A stretch of 64,000 nucleotides of DNA from CAMCXE01 sp046347475 (GCA_046347475.1 JAXMGD010000002.1:310001-374000); one strand, 5' to 3'. Positions 44,951 through 54,584 are shown, counted from the stretch's first letter. Translations and numbers: made by a program. The notes: generated by a model not told the origin, from the sequence alone.

Positions 44951-44980
44951 AGGAGCCTTTGATTAATTCCAGGTTTTAAC
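44951..44980. repeat. Left-end fragment of element C
   Basis: AGGAGCCTTTGATTAATTCC followed by AGGTTTTAAC matches the outer arm of element C at 34958 (GATTAATTCC-GGTTTT) but has no right half. It is a truncated copy. Confidence 0.55.
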
Positions 44981-45014
44981 CCAGCACTCAAAGCCACCGG
45001 GTAAAACGAACCCC

Positions 45015-45869
45015 CTAAATTTTTCGCTCTTTGCGGACGTGTTTCATGATATTTAAAAATGTATCCGTCCAGATGGTGTCTTTATGGGCAGCCAAATAAC
45101 TTAATAACTCTTCATGGGCCTGATTCGATACCGTTAAATAGTCGCCATTAATGCCATGAAAGGTAAAATTAGCCATAGTGCCCTTGGCAACCGCCTGTTC
45201 AACAATCGCGATTAATTCCTTGCCTGTTGCATTGGACGGAATAGTCACACTGACGTAGGCAGGGTCCAAGGTCGCCATATCCTCCGTTACGCCTGTGCCG
45301 GGGGTATTTTTAATACCCACAAATAAAGAGCGCACAGCCTCAACGTAGTTTTCCCCATTGCGCACTTTTTTATCTAAACAGGGTGTTGTCATGGTGCGCT
45401 CAGTTTTGCCATCCAACATATACAAAAACGTATTGGCCAGCTTTACCTGATCCACCATTTGATCAAGACTGATTTTATCTAAATCATTTTTTTCCTCTAC
45501 AAAATCCCGCCCAGGCTGGGATTTAGAGCACTGATGAAACAAGGTGTGGTTGCCCAATTCATGGCCCTGCTGTGCCACTTTCCGCCAAGCATCTAAACGC
45601 AGTTTGATAGTAGGGCTCGCCGCAACTAAATAAAACGTCGCTTTAATTTTAAATTTATTGAGCGAGGGGACGGCATTGTCCAATTGTGAATCCAACGCAT
45701 CGTCATAGGTGAGGCTGACCGCCGCTTTATACTGATTTGGCCACTTAAAGTCGGCCGCCTGCGACGCCTGGGCACAGCTAAACGCCGCCAGAGCTGCGCC
45801 TAAAATGTATTGACCGAGCCGTGGCAGCGCCCCTGCGCCATGCCTGCCTCTGTTGTTAACACAGTTCAT
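45015..45869 (-). CDS. Secreted polysaccharide deacetylase (NodB/CE4 family)
   Basis: This 284-residue protein has an N-terminal export signal ending about SCAQASQA and a NodB domain: SLTYDDALDSQ (catalytic/metal Asp pair), HELGNHTLFH (metal-binding HTxxH), and ANFTFHGINGDYL near the C-terminus. CE4 enzymes remove acetyl groups from chitin, xylan or peptidoglycan; the substrate here is unknown. The start at 45869 (MNCVNNRGRHG) is chosen because GGGAG lies 7-8 bases upstream; ten extra open codons precede it. Confidence 0.85.
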   Translation of the reverse strand: MNCVNNRGRHGAGALPRLGQYILGAALAAFSCAQASQAADFKWPNQYKAAVSLTYDDALDSQLDNAVPSLNKFKIKATFYLVAASPTIKLRLDAWRKVAQQGHELGNHTLFHQCSKSQPGRDFVEEKNDLDKISLDQMVDQVKLANTFLYMLDGKTERTMTTPCLDKKVRNGENYVEAVRSLFVGIKNTPGTGVTEDMATLDPAYVSVTIPSNATGKELIAIVEQAVAKGTMANFTFHGINGDYLTVSNQAHEELLSYLAAHKDTIWTDTFLNIMKHVRKERKI

Positions 45870-45948
45870 TACTTTTCTCCCCAATCGTTGGATGTGCATG
45901 CGGCCAAATTTGGCTTGTAAAAACTATAGTGCTCCATAAACAAAACAC

Positions 45949-46043
45949 AAAAAAACGGCGCCTAGCAGCCCCGTGCCCCCCTATCCGGCCTGCGAAAGCA
46001 AGGCCAGAACGAGCAATACAACCGAGTGCTAAAGCGCCGTTTT
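45949..46043 (-). terminator. Long-stem terminator-like structure after actP
   Basis: AAAACGGCGC (45953-45962 region) pairs with GCGCCGTTTT (46034-46043), enclosing a second hairpin GGCCTGC-GAAA-GCAAGGCC. On the minus strand the outer stem is followed by a T-run. It lies 15 bp behind the actP stop and is the probable end of yjcH-actP. Confidence 0.65.
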
Positions 46044-46057
46044 AAGGGCCGCGGTTC

Positions 46058-47695
46058 TTAGTGAGAACCGCTCACATGAATGCCGAGGCCCGTTTGAGCG
46101 CGGACATTTTGATCGTCAAATAACTCTTTTTCCTTCGCCGCCTGAGCGGATTTATCAGTGATGGACACAAACCAGCAGACGATAAAGGCGAGGGAAACCG
46201 AAAACAACGCAGGGTTTTTAATCGGGATAATCGCCTCTTTGTTACCCAGCGCATCAACCCACACGGTAGGGCCAATAATCACCAGCACCAACGCCAACAC
46301 CAAACCACTGCCACCGCCCCAAAGCGCACCGCGGGTCGTTAAGCCCTTCCAGTACATACTCAAAAGCAAAATGGGGAAATTACAGCTGGCAGCCACACAG
46401 AAGGCTAAGCCCACCATGAAGGCCACGTTTTGTTTCTCAAAAATAATGCCCAAGCCAACGGCCATAACACCAAGGCCCACGGTGGCAATTTTAGAGGCGA
46501 GCATTTCTTTTTTCTCATTCTGCACGCCTTTAAGCACCACTTTTGCGTAGAGGTCGTGACAGATGGCAGTGGAGCCCGCCAAGGTAAGGCCTGCCACTAC
46601 AGCCAGAATAGTGGCAAAGGCAACGGCGGATATAAAGCCCATTAATAATTCACCACCCAAGGCGTTGGATAAATGGATGGCCACCATATTAGTGCCACCA
46701 ATTAATGCGCCCTCTTTGAAAAACTCCGGGTGTTGAACCAACAGCACAATGGCACCAAAGCCGATAATAAAGGTGAGAATATAAAAATAGCCGATGAACC
46801 CTGTGGCATACACCACGGATTTGCGCGCGTTAACAGCATCGCGCACGGTGAAAAAGCGCATCAGAATATGGGGTAAGCCCGCAGTACCAAACATCAGAGC
46901 CACACCTAAAGAGATCGCCGAAATGGCCGACACTGGGCTTGTAACCAAAGCGCTGGGGCCCATGATAGCCGCGGCTTTTTTATGCACACCCACAGCAGAG
47001 GCAAATAATTGCTCAAAGCTAAAACCAAATTGCACCATTACCAAAAATGCCATTAGGGACGCGCCACTTAGGAGCAGAACCGCTTTAATTAATTGCACCC
47101 AGGTGGTGGCCAACATGCCGCCAAATACTACGTACAAAGTCATTAATACCCCAACCGTGACCACCGCCACCCAGTAGGGCAAGCCAAATAATAATTCAAT
47201 TAATTTACCGGCCCCTACCATTTGAGCAATCAGGTAAAAAGCTACGGTAATTAATGAACCACTGGCGGCCAAAATGCGGATGGGTGATTGCTGTAAACGA
47301 AAGGAGGCAACATCTGCAAACGTGTAGCGGCCCAAGTTGCGCAGAGGCTCAGCAATTAACAATAACACCAGCGGCCAGCCCACCAAAAAACCTATGGCGT
47401 AAATCAGACCGTCGTAACCTGAGCCGTATACTAAGCCTGCTATACCGAGAAAGGATGCGGCGGACATATAGTCACCAGCAATCGCCAAGCCATTTTGAAA
47501 ACCGGTGATCCCTCCACCTGCGGTATAAAAATCGGCTGAACTGCGCGTGCGTTGTTTGGCCCAGTAGGTAATTCCCAGAGTGATGGCAACGAACACCACA
47601 AACATAACAATCGCCAGGGTGTGATCTGGCGCCTGACCTTCAGCGTGAGCCAACAAGGGGCAGAGGCTAACTAATAATGCGAGCACTAACTTCAT
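46058..47695 (-). CDS. actP: Cation/acetate symporter ActP
   Basis: ActP takes up acetate with sodium. The 545-residue protein belongs to the sodium:solute symporter family, with about 13-14 membrane segments. It has ADFYTAGGGITGFQNGLAIAGDYMSAASFLG near residue 55, a strong ActP signature, and VVFGGMLATTWVQLIKAVLL. The start overlaps the DUF485 gene stop by four bases, as in the E. coli yjcH-actP operon. Confidence 0.94.
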   Translation of the reverse strand: MKLVLALLVSLCPLLAHAEGQAPDHTLAIVMFVVFVAITLGITYWAKQRTRSSADFYTAGGGITGFQNGLAIAGDYMSAASFLGIAGLVYGSGYDGLIYAIGFLVGWPLVLLLIAEPLRNLGRYTFADVASFRLQQSPIRILAASGSLITVAFYLIAQMVGAGKLIELLFGLPYWVAVVTVGVLMTLYVVFGGMLATTWVQLIKAVLLLSGASLMAFLVMVQFGFSFEQLFASAVGVHKKAAAIMGPSALVTSPVSAISAISLGVALMFGTAGLPHILMRFFTVRDAVNARKSVVYATGFIGYFYILTFIIGFGAIVLLVQHPEFFKEGALIGGTNMVAIHLSNALGGELLMGFISAVAFATILAVVAGLTLAGSTAICHDLYAKVVLKGVQNEKKEMLASKIATVGLGVMAVGLGIIFEKQNVAFMVGLAFCVAASCNFPILLLSMYWKGLTTRGALWGGGSGLVLALVLVIIGPTVWVDALGNKEAIIPIKNPALFSVSLAFIVCWFVSITDKSAQAAKEKELFDDQNVRAQTGLGIHVSGSH

Positions 47696-48015
47696 GGTTT
47701 CACCTGCTCTTTTAATTGTTTCAAAATCGGCTCTATGTATTTATTGGCGTAATACACGTAAATGGACGTAATCACTAAACAGCCGATAATGACCGCAAAT
47801 CCCAATACAATCCCCCAGGAGGTGACCGAGCCTTCAAACAGTGGCTGGCCGAGTTCTTTCGGGTAAAAGGCTCCTGCCATAATTAAACCGTAATAAGAAA
47901 GTAAGCCCGCAATCGTTAATGGCCTTGTTATTTTTTTGCGGGTTTGTAACAACTGAATATAGAGCGGATGCTCTAGGATGTTCGACGAGTTAGGCGACTC
48001 CGGTGATGGCGACAT
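47692..48015 (-). CDS. yjcH: DUF485 membrane protein YjcH
   Basis: This 107-residue protein has two membrane helices (LTIAGLLSYYGLIMAGAFYP and ILGFAVIIGCLVITSIYVYY region) and the YANKYIEPILKQL end of DUF485. The family accompanies ActP and probably helps the transporter. The ATG at 48015 has GAGGG before it; an in-frame start 14 codons earlier is less likely. Confidence 0.9.
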   Translation of the reverse strand: MSPSPESPNSSNILEHPLYIQLLQTRKKITRPLTIAGLLSYYGLIMAGAFYPKELGQPLFEGSVTSWGIVLGFAVIIGCLVITSIYVYYANKYIEPILKQLKEQVKP

Positions 48016-48419
48016 AAAACCCTCAGGGGTTAGCAGGTGGATGGGAATGGGCGGCAAACCACGACCGCGCGCTGCAGCTTACACGTTAAGTTTTCACCTG
48101 TCAGCAGACCCTATTCGCAAAACCCCGCAATCCAGAATTTAGGCCGCCTGTACAGCAAAATGCGCTGGCATAAAAAGATAAATTCACGGCCGGTGTATTC
48201 GCCTTGTGCTTAGCGGCCCATCTAGATCCCGCGCGACTTTTGAACCATAACCATTAATTACCGTGCCCATAAAGGAAACTATTCTCTGGCGAGGAAAATT
48301 GTCAGAGGAAATAGTACTTAACAAATATGTTGGGCAATAAATGAAGTGAGGGTAAAAGTCGTTACAACTATAAATTGAGGTACGGGTGTGAATTAATGTT
48401 GGTCTGTGAGCGTTTTGAC
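48016..48419. other. 404-bp region upstream of yjcH without genes
   Basis: No ORF or RNA gene was recognised. It should hold the yjcH-actP promoter on the minus strand. Together with the structured element at 48420-48546 and repeat C at 48740-48866 it makes up an 870-bp non-coding gap. Confidence 0.5.
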
Positions 48420-48546
48420 TTATTAACCCGGCGACAAAATAGATCGCCCTGATCTATTTTGTCATCGCCCCGCTAAAACCAGTGCAGATATGTGCATCTG
48501 CTTATTTTACCGGGGCTCGCGGCGGCTTAAGCCACCGGGTTAATAA
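48420..48546. repeat. Cloverleaf-like palindromic element
   Basis: A perfect 12-bp outer stem (TTATTAACCCGG, 48420-48431, with CCGGGTTAATAA, 48535-48546) encloses three hairpins. The first is GACAAAATAGATC-GCCCT-GATCTATTTTGTC (48433-48463, perfect 13 bp). The second has arms GCCCCG / CGGGGC, then TAAAA / TTTTA, then GCAGAT / ATCTGC (48467-48516). The third is GGCTTAAGCC (48524-48533). No ORF lies inside. It could be a structured RNA or a transposable non-coding element. Confidence 0.65.
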
Positions 48547-48739
48547 CTAGATTTTCAGCAGAGGAGGGAAAAAGAATCACCGCAAAGCTTCGGCATTTTA
48601 ATCACGCCAATGCCAGGGTGACAAAACACGAATTTGTTGGTTGTGGAGGGGTTGCACTCTATCCATACCACCGGCCAATGAGTTTAAGAGCCGCATCCTC
48701 TCGCAAAGGCTAGGTGCACAGCACACACTCAGTATCGAG

Positions 48740-48866
48740 AATGATCTGATTCACCCCAGGTTTTGCTTTTTCAAAGGCGCCGGAGTGGATTACTGACGCT
48801 CCTGTGTGGGCTTTATGCACACGGCGGTTTTGAAAATAGGTAAATGCTAAAATTAATCAACAGCTC
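48740..48866. repeat. MITE-like element C, diverged copy
   Basis: The left arm ATCTGATT...CCCAGGTTTTGCTTTTTCAAA and the right arm TTTTGAAAATAGGTAAATGC...AATTAATCA are an imperfect inverted repeat matching the ends of element C. The centre (CTGTGTGGGC...GCACACGG) differs from the other copies. It ends about 20 bp before the dedD stop. Confidence 0.6.
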
Positions 48867-48886
48867 GAAAATAGAAATGGCGCCCG

Positions 48887-49534
48887 TTAATTGCTGGGCG
48901 TATAAGGCAGGAGCAGCAGGTTGAGCTTAAACAATTCATCAATGCGTTTTTTTTGCTCTAAGGCGGTGGCCTTATCAAATTTAGGGCCGATAAAGACCCG
49001 CACCACAGGCCCCTTGGGGGTAGATATTTCTCGGGTGTAAGCATTAAAGCCCTTCGCCGCTAATTCATCGCGCAGTTTTTTAGCCTGTGCGGCGGTTTTG
49101 TAGCTGGCCGCTTGTAGCAACCAGGCTTCAGCAGAGCCTTTGTTATTGAGTTTTGGCGGCTCTAAAACCGGTTTGAGGCTTTCGCTTTTGGTTAATTTAA
49201 GCGCATTTTTGCCATCGGACTTATTCGTATTGTTTTTCGCCGCTTTAGCAGCTTCGAGCTTCGCCGTTTGGGCAGCAATCTGCTCCGGTTTTTCAGCCAG
49301 ATGCTCAGCCGGCACCAGCATCTGCGCTGGCGGTGGTGCCATGTCTGACTCCGCCACCGTAGGGACGTTGGGCGCTTGAATGGGCGCGGCGGGAACGCTG
49401 ACGGCAGGAGGAATTTGACTGGTGGGGTCCACGGGCTCCACCCGGTTGCGATCAAACAACACGGGTAAAAAAATCACTAACAGCGCCAGCAATACTAAGG
49501 CGCCCACAATGCGCTGCTTTAATCCGTCATCCAT
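48887..49534 (-). CDS. dedD: SPOR domain protein DedD
   Basis: This 215-residue protein has a short cytoplasmic start, one membrane helix (IVGALVLLALLVIFLPVLF, about residues 9-27), a Pro/Ala-rich then Lys-rich linker, and a C-terminal SPOR domain (AWLLQAASYKTAAQAKKLRD to the end). SPOR proteins gather at the division site. The folC-dedD order, with an 8-base overlap, matches E. coli and Pseudomonas. Confidence 0.88.
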   Translation of the reverse strand: MDDGLKQRIVGALVLLALLVIFLPVLFDRNRVEPVDPTSQIPPAVSVPAAPIQAPNVPTVAESDMAPPPAQMLVPAEHLAEKPEQIAAQTAKLEAAKAAKNNTNKSDGKNALKLTKSESLKPVLEPPKLNNKGSAEAWLLQAASYKTAAQAKKLRDELAAKGFNAYTREISTPKGPVVRVFIGPKFDKATALEQKKRIDELFKLNLLLLPYTPSN

Positions 49535-50843
49535 TGGCTATCTCCTGCGCCCCTAACTCGCTTAGGGCGGGATAGGCATCGGCCAATGTGTAGAAGGAGC
49601 CGCAGATGACCAAGCGGGCACCCGAATTGAGGCACTGAGCCAAGGCCGGTGCCAGCGCAGCGGCCAAGTTAAGGTGGGCGCTGGCATTAATTCCCAGAGC
49701 CTGTGCACTGGCGGCAAGGTCATCCGCTGAGGCCGCCCTAGCCGTCGGCAAATTCACGGCAAACAGATACTGCGCATCAATAAGCGGCTTGAGGCTGTCG
49801 GCAATATTCTTGTCCGCCATCATGCCCATGAGGAGCACATAAGGCCCGCCTGCCCGCTGCAGGTAATCTGCGAGGGCTTGAGTGGATGCTGGGTTGTGGG
49901 CCACATCCAGCAAAATTGAGGCGCCCTGCCAACTAAAACGCTGCCAGCGCCCAGCCAGACGCAACTGGGATAACACAGCTACCAGGTCCGCAGGATTGGC
50001 GGCCAACTTCAGGTGAGCACAGGCCATAAGGGCCGCGGCAACGCTGGGTACAGGCAATTGCAGATGGGGCAGGCGAAGGGCGGATACTTGCGGCAGCTGT
50101 ATCTCAACGCCGCGTTCATCTTGCCGCCAAGAAAAATCACGCCCCGCCCAAAGGGCAGGACACTTTAATTGTGCAACGCCCTGGGTGAGGCTCGCCGGTG
50201 GGTCTACCTCAGCGCAGATAAGCACACTCTGCGGGCGGGCGATGCCGAGTTTTTCCACCGCAATCAGCTCCCGGCTGTTGCCCAGGAAGGCCTCATGATC
50301 CAAGGCAATTGAGGTGATGATGGCGATGTCGGCATCCAGAATATTGGTGGCATCCAGTCGACCGCCCAGGCCCACCTCGATCACCCACACATCCAGGGCG
50401 GCCTGGGCCATCAGCCAATAGGCGGCCAGGGTGCCAAATTCAAAATAACTCAGGCTGATCTCACCGCGCGCCCGGTCGATGGCGGCAAAGGCGCGGCACA
50501 GGTCAGCGTCGCTCGCCTGCAGGCCGTTTATACAAATGCGCTCGTTGTAGCGCTGCAAATGCGGTGAGGTGTAACAACCGACCTGCTTACCTCGATGCCT
50601 CAGGAGTGCCGCAAGGCTTGCCACACAGGAGCCTTTGCCGTTGGTACCCGCAATTAAGATCGTCTGCGCCTTGGGTGTGAGCAGGCCGCCGCCCAACTCG
50701 GCATCCAGCCTCACCGCCACTGTTCGCACCCGCTCCAGACCCAAGTCAATCACCTTAGGGTGCAAGGTCTCCTGCCAGGCGAGCCAATCGGCCAGGTGGG
50801 TAAAACGCGGTAATAGCTCAGGTAAAGGCTGGCTGGGCATCAA
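49527..50843 (-). CDS. folC: Dihydrofolate / folylpolyglutamate synthase
   Basis: FolC adds glutate-type tails: it joins glutamate to dihydropteroate and further glutamates to folates. The 438-residue Mur-ligase-related enzyme has the ATP loop IAGTNGKGSCVASLAALLRH near residue 65, SPHLQRYNERI, and the DVAHNPASTQAL motif near residue 312. It overlaps accD by four bases (ATGA) and dedD by eight. Confidence 0.94.
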   Translation of the reverse strand: MMPSQPLPELLPRFTHLADWLAWQETLHPKVIDLGLERVRTVAVRLDAELGGGLLTPKAQTILIAGTNGKGSCVASLAALLRHRGKQVGCYTSPHLQRYNERICINGLQASDADLCRAFAAIDRARGEISLSYFEFGTLAAYWLMAQAALDVWVIEVGLGGRLDATNILDADIAIITSIALDHEAFLGNSRELIAVEKLGIARPQSVLICAEVDPPASLTQGVAQLKCPALWAGRDFSWRQDERGVEIQLPQVSALRLPHLQLPVPSVAAALMACAHLKLAANPADLVAVLSQLRLAGRWQRFSWQGASILLDVAHNPASTQALADYLQRAGGPYVLLMGMMADKNIADSLKPLIDAQYLFAVNLPTARAASADDLAASAQALGINASAHLNLAAALAPALAQCLNSGARLVICGSFYTLADAYPALSELGAQEIANG

Positions 50844-51703
50844 GCACTCAGGGGCGCGCGGCGGGTGAATTTGGCCAAAAGGCTACCCACTCGCTCCACC
50901 ATGTCTTTGCGGTGGATGATCATGTCGATGGCGCCGTGCTCCAACAAAAACTCTGCGCGCTGAAAGCCCTTGGGCAATTTCTGCCGAATGGTTTGCTCGA
51001 TGATGGCTTGACCGGCAAAGCCTGCGCGGGCGCCAGGCTCGGCGGCGTTGATATCGCCCAACAGCGCAAGGCTTGCGGACACGCCGCCGTACACTGGGTC
51101 GGTCATGATGGAGATATAGGGCACCCCGGCCTGTTTCATGCGCTCAATCACCGCGCTGGTTTTGGCCATTTGCATCAGCGAGATGAGCGCCTCTTGCATA
51201 CGGGCGCCGCCCGTAGCGGAAAAACACACCAGCGGGCAGCCCTCTTTGAGCGCGACCTGGGCGGCGCGGGTAAAGCGCTCACCCACCACATAACCCATGG
51301 AACCACCGTGGAAGGCGAACTCAAAAGCCACGGCTACTACAGGCATGCCTTTGAGGGTGCCCTTCATGGCGATTAAGGCGTCTTTTTCACCGGTTTCTTT
51401 TTGCGCGGCCGTCAAGCGCTCTTTATAGCGCTTGATGTCTTTAAATTTCAGGCGATCAATCGGCAGCACGTCGGTGGCCAGTTCTTCACGGCCCTGGGGG
51501 TCGAGAAATATATCCAACCGACGGCGCGCGCTGATGCGCATGTGGTGGTCGCATTTGGGACATACGTCGAGGTTTTTTTCCAGCTCAGGCCGGTACAACA
51601 CCGCATCGCACTTGCCGCATTTTTTCCACAGGCCTTCCGGCACTTTGCTGGTGCCTGCACGCACAGCGCGCACGGCGGGCACAATTTTATCTAACCAACT
51701 CAT
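50840..51703 (-). CDS. accD: Acetyl-CoA carboxylase carboxyltransferase subunit beta
   Basis: AccD is the zinc-bearing half of the carboxyltransferase that makes malonyl-CoA for fatty acid synthesis. The 287-residue protein has the zinc ribbon CGKCDAVLYRPELEKNLDVC with CPKC (four cysteines, about residues 29-51) and FSATGGARMQEALISLMQMA. The start MSWLDKIVP at 51703 is preferred over an ATG 13 codons earlier that overlaps trpA. The trp-accD-folC linkage is conserved in gammaproteobacteria. Confidence 0.95.
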   Translation of the reverse strand: MSWLDKIVPAVRAVRAGTSKVPEGLWKKCGKCDAVLYRPELEKNLDVCPKCDHHMRISARRRLDIFLDPQGREELATDVLPIDRLKFKDIKRYKERLTAAQKETGEKDALIAMKGTLKGMPVVAVAFEFAFHGGSMGYVVGERFTRAAQVALKEGCPLVCFSATGGARMQEALISLMQMAKTSAVIERMKQAGVPYISIMTDPVYGGVSASLALLGDINAAEPGARAGFAGQAIIEQTIRQKLPKGFQRAEFLLEHGAIDMIIHRKDMVERVGSLLAKFTRRAPLSA

Positions 51704-51741
51704 ATCGTTCTCTAAATTCTCAGGTGGCAGTGGCTCGTCCA

Positions 51742-52548
51742 CTAGGACAGACTATCGAGGCCTTGGCGAATATCGCGCACCTTGGCGGTGAGCGCCTGCA
51801 GAAGGGCGTCGTCGCTCTGGGCTGCAGCCATCAACTCAACCAAGGCGCTGCCGACCACAACACCGTCTGCTGTGGCAGCCACCGCTTTGGCGGATGCGGC
51901 GTCTTTGATGCCAAAGCCGACTAAAACCGGCGTTTGGGTGGTGCTGCGGATGCCTGCTAATTTGCTGGCCACCTCCGACACATCCAAATTGCCCGCCCCC
52001 GTCACACCCTTAAGGGAGACGTAGTAGACGAAACCTGTGGCGGCGGCGGTGATGGCGGACACGCGCTCAGGTGCCGTGGTGGGCGCAACCAAATAAATGG
52101 TCTCCAAGCCCGCCGCGCGCATTTTTTGATTAAAGTCGGCGGCTTCTTCCGGCGGCAAATCCACGGTTAATAGGCCATCCACCCCAGCCGCCACAGCGGC
52201 GCTCACAAAGGTGTCATAGCCCATACGCTCAACCGGGTTGGCGTAGCCCATCAGCACCACGGGGGTGTGGGGGTTGCTGGCGCGAAAGGCGGTTACTACC
52301 TCAAGGCTGGTGCGCAGGCTGGTGTTAAAGGCCAAGGCCCGCTCGTGAGCTTTTTGAATGGTGGGGCCTTCGGCCATGGGGTCGGAAAAAGGCACGCCCA
52401 GTTCAATGATATCCGCACCGGCCGCAACCAGCGCATGCATGGCGGTGAGGGTGAAATCCGGTTTGGGATCGCCGCAGACAAGATAGGTGGCGAGTGCTTT
52501 GCGCCCTTCGCCCTTGAGACGGGCGAGGGTTTGGTTGATGCGATTCAT
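51742..52548 (-). CDS. trpA: Tryptophan synthase alpha subunit
   Basis: TrpA cleaves indole-3-glycerol phosphate to indole, which is channelled to TrpB. The 268-residue TIM barrel has DIIELGVPFSDPMAEGPTIQ (catalytic Glu near 49), GYANPVERMGYD, and the phosphate loop VLVGFGIKDAASAKAV near 212. It begins 3 bp after trpB. Confidence 0.96.
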   Translation of the reverse strand: MNRINQTLARLKGEGRKALATYLVCGDPKPDFTLTAMHALVAAGADIIELGVPFSDPMAEGPTIQKAHERALAFNTSLRTSLEVVTAFRASNPHTPVVLMGYANPVERMGYDTFVSAAVAAGVDGLLTVDLPPEEAADFNQKMRAAGLETIYLVAPTTAPERVSAITAAATGFVYYVSLKGVTGAGNLDVSEVASKLAGIRSTTQTPVLVGFGIKDAASAKAVAATADGVVVGSALVELMAAAQSDDALLQALTAKVRDIRQGLDSLS

Positions 52549-52551
52549 GGG

Positions 52552-53769
52552 TTAAACCTCAATGCCGTCGAGCTTAGCCACGGTCAATATGTCTTTATCA
52601 CCACGGCCAGAGAGGTTAACTATGATGATGCGGTCCTCTGGCAGTGTCTTTGCGAGTTTCTCGCCATAGGCAATGGCGTGGCTGGATTCTAAAGCGGGCA
52701 TGATGCCCTCAGCGCGGGTGAGCCTTCTAAACCCCGCCATGGCTTCATCGTCCGTCACCGCTACATAATTCACTCGGCCGAGGTCTTTTAACCAGGCGTG
52801 TTCAGGGCCAACGCCTGGGTAGTCAAGGCCTGCCGAGACGGAGTGCGTCTCGATAATCTGGCCGTTTTCATCTTCCATCAAATAGGTGCGGTTGCCGTGT
52901 AACACACCGGGGATACCGGCGGTTAAGGGCGCTGCGTGTTTGCCGCTGTCTATGCCTAAGCCACCGGCCTCAACGCCGTACATGGCCACGCTGCTGTCGC
53001 TTAAGAAGGGGTGGAACAGGCCAATGGCGTTGGAACCGCCACCTACACAGGCTACCAGGGCATCCGGCAGGCGACCGGTTTGGGATAGACACTGGGCACG
53101 CGCTTCGCGGCCAATGATGGATTGGAAATCCCGCACCAACTGCGGGTAAGGATGGGGGCCTGCGGCGGTGCCTATGATGTAAAAAGTATCGTCCACATTG
53201 GTCACCCAATCGCGCATGGCTTCGTTCATGGCGTCTTTGAGGGTTTTGGAACCCGAAGTCACCGGCACCACCGTAGCGCCGAGTAACTTCATGCGGTACA
53301 CATTGAGAGACTGGCGCCGCACGTCTTCCTCACCCATATACACCACACACTCAAGACCCAACCGCGCCGCAACCGTCGCCGTGGCAACGCCGTGCTGGCC
53401 AGCGCCAGTTTCGGCGATAACCCGTTGTTTGCCAGTGTGTTTGGCCAATAGCGCCTGGCCGATGGTGTTGTTAATTTTGTGGGCGCCGGTGTGGTTTAAG
53501 TCTTCGCGCTTTAAATACAACTGCGCGCCGCCCACCTTGCGGGTCCAGCTTTCAGCGAAATACAGCGGTGAGGGACGGCCCACGTAATGGGCCATATCGC
53601 GGTCAAATTCAGCGATGAACTGGGGGTCATTTTTCAAGCGTTGATAGATGCTCTCCAATTGGTCCAGCGCATAAATGAGCGTTTCGGACACGAAACGGCC
53701 GCCGTAGGGGCCAAAATGACCGCGGGCATCCGGCACGGCGGAGAAATCTGCAGGTATGTGTGAACTCAC
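52552..53769 (-). CDS. trpB: Tryptophan synthase beta subunit
   Basis: TrpB joins indole and serine to make tryptophan using PLP. With a GTG start at 53769 the protein is 405 residues, the family length. It has GHFGPYGGRFVSETLIYALD, the PLP lysine in REDLNHTGAHKINN, AETGAGQHGVATAT and the GGGSNAIGLFHPF phosphate loop. A 55-codon open extension upstream overlaps trpF and is rejected. GGGA lies 8 bases before the GTG. Confidence 0.95.
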   Translation of the reverse strand: MSSHIPADFSAVPDARGHFGPYGGRFVSETLIYALDQLESIYQRLKNDPQFIAEFDRDMAHYVGRPSPLYFAESWTRKVGGAQLYLKREDLNHTGAHKINNTIGQALLAKHTGKQRVIAETGAGQHGVATATVAARLGLECVVYMGEEDVRRQSLNVYRMKLLGATVVPVTSGSKTLKDAMNEAMRDWVTNVDDTFYIIGTAAGPHPYPQLVRDFQSIIGREARAQCLSQTGRLPDALVACVGGGSNAIGLFHPFLSDSSVAMYGVEAGGLGIDSGKHAAPLTAGIPGVLHGNRTYLMEDENGQIIETHSVSAGLDYPGVGPEHAWLKDLGRVNYVAVTDDEAMAGFRRLTRAEGIMPALESSHAIAYGEKLAKTLPEDRIIIVNLSGRGDKDILTVAKLDGIEV

Positions 53770-53809
53770 AAGTCGATCCCGTAGTAAATAAAAACAATAG
53801 GCAAGAGGC

Positions 53810-54430
53810 TTATTGCCCCCGCGCCCGCTGAATAAACGTTTGCATTTTGCTGTGGCACTTGATGCCCGGCGCCAACTCCACCCCACCGCTGACATCCACC
53901 CCATAGGGACTGGTTTGAGCCAGGGCATCCGCAACTGTTTCAGGCGTTAAGCCACCGGCCAGTACCCAAGCTTTGGGGCTGGAGGCTGGCGCTAAATGCC
54001 AATCAAATGCCTCACCGGTACCGCCGGGTACACCGGGTTTATAGGTGTCCAACAAAAACCCCTGGGCGTCCGGGTATTGGGCCATGGCCGCAGCAAGATC
54101 CAATTCAGGCTTCATACGCAGAGCTTTTATAAAAGGTCGAGCAAAGGCCGCGCAGAAATCGTTGCCTTCATCGCCATGGAACTGCAAAAGCTGCAGAGGC
54201 ACCTGGCTTAGCACCTGATTCACCCAGCGGGCGCTTGGGTTTACAAACAAACCCACACTGGTAACAAAGGGCCCGGCCGCGTCAACCAATGCCGCCGCCT
54301 GAGCAAGATCACCCACAAAACGGGGGCTCTTAGGGTAGAACACCAAACCTTGGGCATCAGCACCTAGGTGCTCGACGGCGCGGGCGTCTTCCACCCGCGT
54401 GATGCCGCACATTTTAATTCTGACTGCCAC
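53810..54430 (-). CDS. trpF: Phosphoribosylanthranilate isomerase
   Basis: TrpF performs the Amadori rearrangement in tryptophan synthesis. The 206-residue barrel has IKMCGITRVEDARAVEHLGA with the catalytic cysteine (residue 8), LQLLQFHGDE, and the end SPYGVDVSGGVELAPGIK. As in Pseudomonas it stands between truA and trpB, separate from the other early trp genes. Confidence 0.95.
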   Translation of the reverse strand: MAVRIKMCGITRVEDARAVEHLGADAQGLVFYPKSPRFVGDLAQAAALVDAAGPFVTSVGLFVNPSARWVNQVLSQVPLQLLQFHGDEGNDFCAAFARPFIKALRMKPELDLAAAMAQYPDAQGFLLDTYKPGVPGGTGEAFDWHLAPASSPKAWVLAGGLTPETVADALAQTSPYGVDVSGGVELAPGIKCHSKMQTFIQRARGQ

Positions 54431-54584
54431 AACCGAGCCTCACAGCAAAAGCGCCCCCGCTGCACCAGGTAGGCAACAAGGGATAAAGGGCGGCGATAGT
54501 ACCAGACTTAGCCCAAACCTAAAAATCCCCGTTGTGCGCCCGCGCGGCAGCCCCAGCCTGAACGCGCCTGAGGGAGCCAGTGCC

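Noticed and set aside
53770..53934. N-terminal extension of trpB
   Set aside because: It overlaps the trpF 3' end and reads as low-complexity non-coding sequence; the GTG start gives the normal 405-residue enzyme.
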